This document shows, in pieces, positions 59,601 through 64,000 of a DNA stretch of 64,000 nt. The notes under the pieces are model-generated. The model was not told where the DNA came from, did not search any database, and saw only the letters and a program-made list of their open reading frames with translations. Source of the stretch: Paraburkholderia sp. SG-MS1 (GTDB lineage Bacteria > Pseudomonadota > Gammaproteobacteria > Burkholderiales > Burkholderiaceae); the NCBI RefSeq assembly GCF_012275575.1, contig NZ_NPIH01000124.1, forward strand, positions 1 through 64,000, in the 5' to 3' direction. Within the stretch, counting starts at the first letter, position 1. Each line of letters opens with the position of its first letter. The position numbers and the translations under genes are program-made.

Positions 59601-60542
59601 ATGGCAATGAAGCACATCGGCGTGGTGGTTTTCCCCGGCTTCCAGATTCTCGATATGGTCGCGGTCGCGATATTCGAGCTGGCGAATCTGGAAGCCGGCC
59701 AGCGCGAGTACGAGGTGGAGACCGTTTCCGAGCGCGGCGGGATGGTGCGCAGTTCGTCCGGCGTCGAGGTCGCCACGGGAGCCTTCGGCGATCCCGCCTA
59801 CGACACCGTGATCGTCACGGGCGCGATGCAGATCGCGCCGTCTTCGCCGGGCATGCTGGCGTTTCTGAATCGTGCGCTCGTCGCGTCGCGGCGCACCGCG
59901 AGCATCTGCACCGGCGCCTTCGCGCTGGCCGAAGCCGGCATTCTCGATGGCCGCCACGCGACCACCCACTGGGTCCACGCGCGCACCCTCCAAGAACGCT
60001 TTCCCGCGACGAGGGTCGACGACGACCGCATTTTTATCGTCGACGGTTCGGTGTGGACTTCGGCGGGCATGACGGCATGCATCGACCTGTGCCTCGCACT
60101 GGTCGAAAACGATCTCGGCGTGGATGTGTCGCGCGCGATCGCGAAAAAACTCGTGGTGTATCACCGGCGCACCGGTGGGCAGTCACAATTCTCGGCCATG
60201 CTGGAGCTTGAGCCGAAATCCGACCGCATCCAGAATGCACTCGCGTATGCGAAAAGCCATCTGCACGAGCCGTTGACGGTCGAGCAGCTGGCCGATATCG
60301 CGCACCTGAGTCCGCGCCAGTTCAGCCGGGCGTTTCGCGACGAAACCCGGCAGTCGCCGGCCAAGGCCATCGAGTCGTTGCGCGTCGAAGCCGCGCGCGC
60401 GATGCTCGAAGCAGGTCGTCATTCGATGGAAGCGGTCGCCGTCGACACCGGTTTTATCGACACCGAGCGCATGCGCCGCGCGTTTCTGCGCGCGTACGGC
60501 CAGCCGCCGCAGGCGATCAGGCGTGCCGCGCGTGCGCTGTAA
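59601..60542 (+). CDS. GlxA-type regulator (DJ-1/PfpI plus AraC HTH)
   Basis: A 313-residue regulator with an N-terminal DJ-1/PfpI-like domain (HIGVVVFPGFQILDMVAV, and the Cys nucleophile-elbow region RRTASICTGAFALAEAGIL) and a C-terminal AraC double HTH (EPLTVEQLADIAHLSPRQFSRAFRDE). It is divergent from the SDR gene across 171 bases and is likely to regulate it. The ligand is unknown. Confidence 0.9.
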   Translation: MAMKHIGVVVFPGFQILDMVAVAIFELANLEAGQREYEVETVSERGGMVRSSSGVEVATGAFGDPAYDTVIVTGAMQIAPSSPGMLAFLNRALVASRRTASICTGAFALAEAGILDGRHATTHWVHARTLQERFPATRVDDDRIFIVDGSVWTSAGMTACIDLCLALVENDLGVDVSRAIAKKLVVYHRRTGGQSQFSAMLELEPKSDRIQNALAYAKSHLHEPLTVEQLADIAHLSPRQFSRAFRDETRQSPAKAIESLRVEAARAMLEAGRHSMEAVAVDTGFIDTERMRRAFLRAYGQPPQAIRRAARAL

Positions 60543-60613
60543 CGGATGTAGTGGACAATGTCAGCAGCCCTGCCTTACATCGATCCGAACTTGCAACCAG
60601 GAAAGGAAGCGCG

Positions 60614-61039
60614 ATGAACTATGACGACAGCAATCCGTTCGCAAGAATTCTGCGTGGTGAACTGCCCTGCATCAAAGTGGCAGAAAACAATGCCGCACTG
60701 GCGTTCATGGACTTGATGCCGCAAGCCGACGGCCATCTGCTGGTCGTGCCGAAAGAGCCGGTGGCCGAGATTTTCGAATTGTCGGATGCGTCGCTGGTGG
60801 CGAGCATGCGCATGACGCAGAAGCTCGCGATCGCCGTTCGCGCCGCCTTGCACCCCGACGGCGTGTTTATCGGTCAATTCAACGGCGCCGCCGCGGGACA
60901 GACCGTGCGGCACGTGCATTTTCACGTGATCCCGCGCTGGGAAGGCCAGCCGTTGAACCTGCATGCGCGCGACGTCGCCGACGCGGACACACTCGAGGCG
61001 CTCGCCAAGCGCATTCGCGCGCATTGGCGCGCCGACTGA
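60614..61039 (+). CDS. HIT-family nucleotide hydrolase
   Basis: A 141-residue histidine-triad protein. It begins NPFARILRGELPCIKVAEN and has the triad HVHFHVIPRW (HxHxHxx) at about residues 97-106, where the middle His is the nucleophile acting on nucleotide-phosphoramidates or adenylates. Length matches the HinT/Fhit-like bacterial family. The ATG at 60614 has AAAGGA upstream; a longer start is unlikely. Confidence 0.93.
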   Translation: MNYDDSNPFARILRGELPCIKVAENNAALAFMDLMPQADGHLLVVPKEPVAEIFELSDASLVASMRMTQKLAIAVRAALHPDGVFIGQFNGAAAGQTVRHVHFHVIPRWEGQPLNLHARDVADADTLEALAKRIRAHWRAD

Positions 61040-61129
61040 GGCGGGGCGCCAGCATGCGTGATCACGCGCCGTAACAAGTGTAATGGCGGCTGAAACAAGC
61101 GGCGCGCGTGGTGCGACTAGACTGTTATC

Positions 61130-61149
61130 TGCCTTGTAGCCTCAAGGCA
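61130..61149 (+). ncRNA. Candidate small RNA hairpin upstream of terminator
   Basis: TGCCTTG (61130-61136) and CAAGGCA (61143-61149) form a 7-bp hairpin 21 bases before an intrinsic terminator. The pair could be the end of a short transcript; no clear promoter was found, so this is tentative. Confidence 0.25.
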
Positions 61150-61170
61150 ATGAGTGTGGATCTCTTTTTA

Positions 61171-61198
61171 AGCCTGCCCGCAACGGCAGGCTTTTTTT
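61171..61198 (+). terminator. Intrinsic terminator after the HIT gene
   Basis: Arms AGCCTGCC (61171-61178) and GGCAGGCT (61185-61192), followed by seven T. It is 131 bases after the HIT stop. Confidence 0.9.
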
Positions 61199-61457
61199 CT
61201 TTGGCGATGCAGCGCACCTATCGACTGGAAAATACGGCCGGCATAAAGAACCGCACGTGGCGGCCTGTTGACACAGTCGGATAGCGCGGTGGCGGCGCAG
61301 GGCGGCGCCGCTTCATCGCTTGGCATGTGCCCACACGCGCTTACATTCGGCCTTTGCATACGCGTTCGCGACAGCCGGCGCACGAATTTAACGGCCCGCC
61401 GTTCCGGCATGGCGGGCGCGTTGCGCGCCCAGCCGGGCGCAGAAACGCTGCGGCGCC

Positions 61458-61637
61458 TCAGAGACGGTCCCGCGTGCGGCGCAGCGGATGCCGCCAGTCG
61501 ATCCGCCGATGTCTCAGATGCACGGGCCGCATGTCATGCAGATGACGATGTTCCTGCCACAGTTCGTCCGAAAAAAGAAACGCGACGATGAGCAGCGGCA
61601 CGACGAGGAATACGCCCAATATCAGTTGCTCGATCAC
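61458..61637 (-). CDS. Small membrane protein with basic tail
   Basis: A 59-residue protein with a hydrophobic segment at residues 3-22 (EQLILGVFLVVPLLIVAFLF) and a long His/Arg-rich tail (HRHLHDMRPVHLRHRR). A GTG at 61637 with GGAGG five to six bases upstream was preferred; an ATG at 61661 would add eight residues. No function is recognised. The real start and existence need expression evidence, but the strong ribosome site supports it. Confidence 0.55.
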   Translation of the reverse strand: MIEQLILGVFLVVPLLIVAFLFSDELWQEHRHLHDMRPVHLRHRRIDWRHPLRRTRDRL

Positions 61638-61794
61638 GGTAGCCTCCGATCGCAGGAGCATAATTTCATTGTAGAGCACCGCGCGTGCCGCGCCACACCG
61701 AAACGGGCGGCGGCGAGCGGGTGGCGACCGCAGCTTCCGCTCTCCCCGGCGCGCGCACTCGGACTCACGCAAATTAACGGTTCAAGGGGAATCA

Positions 61795-62337
61795 ATGACG
61801 ACCGAACGAAGCAGCGAACTCACGTTGCGCCCACTTGAACGCACCGATCTGCGCTTCGTCCATGAAGTGAACAACAACGCAAAGATCATGCGTTACTGGT
61901 TCGAGGAACCGTACGAGACGTTCTCCGAACTGACCCAGCTTTACGATCAGCACGTGCACGATCTACGCGAACGACGCTTCGTCGCGGTGGACAACGTGGG
62001 CCAGACGATCGACGTCGTCGAATTGATCGAGCTGGACTACATCCACCGGCGCGGCGAATTCCAGATCATCATCGCGCCGCACGCTCAAGGCCGGGGCTAT
62101 GCCACCGTCGCAACGCAGCTCGCGATCGACTACGCGTTTTCAGTGCTGAACCTGCGCAAGATCTATCTGATCGTCGACAAGTCGAACACCGCCGCAATTC
62201 ATATCTACGAAAAATGCGGCTTCCGGCACGAGGCGGAACTGATCGAGGAATTTTTCGGTAATGGCCGGTATCACAATGCGTTGCGCATGTGCATGTTTCA
62301 GTCGGAGTTTTTCAACGCTGGCAAGCACGTCGACTAA
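61795..62337 (+). CDS. speG: Spermidine N1-acetyltransferase
   Basis: A 180-residue GNAT-fold enzyme that acetylates spermidine, limiting polyamine toxicity. Segments typical of SpeG are [32 protein letters not shown] (acetyl-CoA loop) and [10 protein letters not shown]...[18 protein letters not shown]. The protein is close in length to E. coli SpeG. The ATG begins [16 protein letters not shown]. It is in a single-gene setting. Confidence 0.95.
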   Translation: MTTERSSELTLRPLERTDLRFVHEVNNNAKIMRYWFEEPYETFSELTQLYDQHVHDLRERRFVAVDNVGQTIDVVELIELDYIHRRGEFQIIIAPHAQGRGYATVATQLAIDYAFSVLNLRKIYLIVDKSNTAAIHIYEKCGFRHEAELIEEFFGNGRYHNALRMCMFQSEFFNAGKHVD

Positions 62338-62794
62338 CCGCGCAAACGGCGCCGCAGCTCGCGTGGATTTAGCCTTCGGCCGCGCGGATGGCTTGCCTGG
62401 CACTGTTTATTTTCTGCATGCACACCGTTATTTCGCATTTCTGAATGACGCGACCGAACGAGTTTGTGTGCACCGCACAAAGTGCGCTATTTAATTGTAT
62501 TAAGTCGCTTAATTGACGCTGCGCGTTTACGCGAATATGTGCTGCAAAAGCTTGACTGCTAAACACCTACACCCCGCCTCGTTTTCATTTATCCGTTCCA
62601 TTGGCAACCGTTTAAACCGCTGCACGGGGTCACAGGCGGGTGTGACAGCAAGTGCGACAATTCGCCACTGTTGCGACCGCACACAAGTTGTGCTTGTCGT
62701 TCGGTGACGTTCTTCTAAAGTACAAGTTGCGGGTTCAACGAGAAAGTTAAATACATAGCTAACCTGAGTATTTACCCCGCACCCGGAGGAACCT
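62338..62794. other. Intergenic region before the secreted protein
   Basis: A 457-base stretch, relatively AT-rich, with no supported gene. A possible promoter TTGTCG (62694-62699) with TAAAGT about 16 bases on precedes the next gene, but the match is only moderate. Confidence 0.45.
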
Positions 62795-63133
62795 ATGAAA
62801 ATGCGCATCGCCGTTGTTTTCGCCATTGCGGGTTTGGCTGCTGCGACCGTTCAGGCGCAAGATGTCGTGATCAAGCCGCAGCAAACCATCCAGTTCAAGG
62901 CCAACGCCTATGGTTGTCTGTCGAAGGATAAACTCGACGCCGCCGACCAGCATGCACAAGCCGGTGAACAGCAGAAAATGCAGGAATTTTTCTCCGGCTA
63001 TCAGTGCGTGTCGACACCGCAGGACTCGAAATTCCGGGTCGTACGCGTGGTGGGCCACGATGTCGAATTCGTGAATTCCGGCAATAGCGATACGCAAGGT
63101 TTGTGGGCAAACGATCGGTTTATCAGGCAATAA
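62795..63133 (+). CDS. Secreted protein of unknown function
   Basis: A 112-residue exported protein. A signal peptide (MRIAVVFAIAGLAAATVQA) with cleavage after AQA precedes a mature domain of about 90 residues with two Cys (in YGCLS and YQCVS) that could form a disulphide. GGAGG lies upstream of the ATG and a terminator follows, so it is a single-gene unit. I do not recognise the family. Confidence 0.75.
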   Translation: MKMRIAVVFAIAGLAAATVQAQDVVIKPQQTIQFKANAYGCLSKDKLDAADQHAQAGEQQKMQEFFSGYQCVSTPQDSKFRVVRVVGHDVEFVNSGNSDTQGLWANDRFIRQ

Positions 63134-63250
63134 ACTGAACATCGAACTGCGCGTCGCCATTCTGGAATAAATGGCGGAATGCGGTTTGTCGCGCATTAAA
63201 AAAACTCCGAGCTATTCAAGGCCGGAGGGCGCGAAATTGTAAGTAAAAAA

Positions 63251-63281
63251 AGCCCGGCATTGACATGCCCGGCTTTTTTTA
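63251..63281. terminator. Terminator after the secreted protein
   Basis: Arms AGCCCGGCA and TGCCCGGCT (63251-63259 and 63266-63274) pair with one central C-C mismatch. An A-tract precedes and seven T follow, so it works in both directions. Confidence 0.8.
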
Positions 63282-63422
63282 TGCCCATGTGCGTGCGCCG
63301 TGCTTTTCAGCAAGCCAGAAAAAGGCCGATGCGGACGATCGATCCGCATCGGCAGTACGCCTTCTCGCAAAGCGCAGGAACAACTCTCGAATCGACGCGA
63401 CCCTGTCGGCCGCCTGCGTGCG

Positions 63423-64000
63423 TCAGTGCACGCGCTTGCTGCGGCGGAACTGGTCGAACAGCACCGCCAGCAGCAGAATCCCGCCGCGGATCAGGTATTG
63501 GTAAAAAGTCGGCACGTTCAACAGGCTCATCGCATCCTGCACGGAACCCATGATCAGCACGCCGACGAGCACGCCGGAAATCGTCGCGACGCCGCCTGTT
63601 AAGGAAACGCCGCCCAACACGCAAGCCGAAATCACGCCGAGTTCGAGCCCGACCGACGTTTTCGGATCGCCGAGACTCATGCGCGACGCCAGCATCACGC
63701 CGGCGAAGCCCGTCACGAGGCCTTGCAGCACGAACACGGTGATCTTGATCCGCGTTACCGGCAAGCCGGCCAGCACGGCGGCCTCGCTGTTGCCGCCGAC
63801 GGCCAGCACATTCTTGCCGAACACGGTCTTCTTCAGCAGGAAGCCGAACAGCACGAAGCCGATGATATTGCTCCAGATCGGAAACGAGATGCCGAGGAAC
63901 GAGCCGCCGCCGAGATCGAAGAAGCGCTCTTCGGAAATCATCACGGCGTCGCCGTTCGACGTGATGAACGCGAGCCCGCGCACGACCTCCATCATCGCGA
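63423..64000 (-). CDS. araH: Sugar ABC transporter permease, AraH-like (5' end beyond window)
   Basis: The C-terminal 190 or so residues of an inner-membrane permease of the ribose/arabinose (RbsC/AraH) family. Segments VISACVLGGVSLTGGVATISGVLVGVLIMGSV and LLNVPTFYQYLIRGGILLLAVLFDQ are typical of AraH. The gene runs off the right edge, so its start and full length cannot be seen. The upstream ATPase and binding protein would be beyond the edge. The sugar cannot be fixed from this part; L-arabinose is the best guess. Confidence 0.82.
   Translation of the reverse strand, partial: AMMEVVRGLAFITSNGDAVMISEERFFDLGGGSFLGISFPIWSNIIGFVLFGFLLKKTVFGKNVLAVGGNSEAAVLAGLPVTRIKITVFVLQGLVTGFAGVMLASRMSLGDPKTSVGLELGVISACVLGGVSLTGGVATISGVLVGVLIMGSVQDAMSLLNVPTFYQYLIRGGILLLAVLFDQFRRSKRVH

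Larger units (their letters stand above)
61040..61457. other. Intergenic region after the HIT gene
   Basis: A 418-base gap with no supported protein gene. It has two adjacent hairpins, the second an intrinsic terminator (61130-61198), discussed as a possible small RNA. Confidence 0.55.

Noticed and set aside
61268..61591. A 107-codon frame overlapping the small membrane-protein gene
   Set aside because: Low-complexity Arg/Ala composition, no ribosome site, and antisense to a better supported small gene.

Overview
The window looks like a chromosomal segment from a Burkholderiaceae betaproteobacterium, most likely Paraburkholderia or Burkholderia. It is GC-rich and carries the replication-start neighbourhood gyrB-dnaN-dnaA // rpmH-rnpA-yidD-yidC-mnmE, GTP-type pckG, a DprA/thioredoxin/topB block and a Wsp operon. 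The genus is inferred from gene order and protein style, not from a database search.

Layout. (1) 0.2-5.1 kb: def-fmt-LysE exporter-htpX leftwards, diverging from dprA. (2) 5.2-14.8 kb: thioredoxin-like protein, topB, a LysR regulator, pckG, a D-2-hydroxyacid dehydrogenase preceded by a perfect CRP-type palindrome, a patatin-like protein and a thioesterase. (3) 15-19 kb: tRNA-Lys(CTT) with clear promoter and terminator, then amino-acid genes (LysE exporter, AraC regulator, binding protein, aminotransferase). (4) 19-24 kb: DEAD-box helicase dbpA, a zinc-ribbon protein, and a divergent cadR/cadA metal-efflux pair with a 19-bp-spacer MerR-type promoter. (5) 24-31 kb: ethanolamine catabolism. The permease Eat imports ethanolamine, EutBC cleaves it to acetaldehyde and ammonia, and an ExaC/AcoD-type aldehyde dehydrogenase (with DUF779) oxidises the acetaldehyde. 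No microcompartment genes are present. (6) 31-32.9 kb: a decaying AraC/GyrI regulator, then an 0.8-kb gene-poor stretch with an AT-rich run, DnaA-trio-like triplets and DnaA boxes, which is a candidate oriC. (7) 32.9-43.8 kb: replication genes leftwards; rpmH-rnpA-yidD-yidC and mnmE rightwards, with a small HTH regulator between.

(8) 43.8-46 kb: the 3' end of mnmE closely resembles the SGI1 integration core. A P4-type integrase lies immediately downstream, lacks the expected tyrosine nucleophile and is flanked by near-identical GGTACACA repeats. Two small envelope-protein genes follow. (9) 46.2-55.2 kb: a complete wspABCDEFR operon, with overlapping genes, that should control c-di-GMP through the diguanylate cyclase WspR. 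(10) 55-64 kb: an mdeB-type E1 dehydrogenase divergent from an Lrp-family regulator, a short-chain dehydrogenase, a GlxA-type regulator, a HIT protein, a small membrane protein, speG, a secreted protein of unknown function, and the C-terminal part of an AraH-like sugar permease cut by the window edge.

The most unusual signals are the apparently nucleophile-less integrase beside an SGI1-like att site, the possible replication origin distal to gyrB, the split AraC/GyrI regulator, and a repeated operator-like motif upstream of the small HTH gene. I saw no CRISPR array, complete prophage or insertion sequence.
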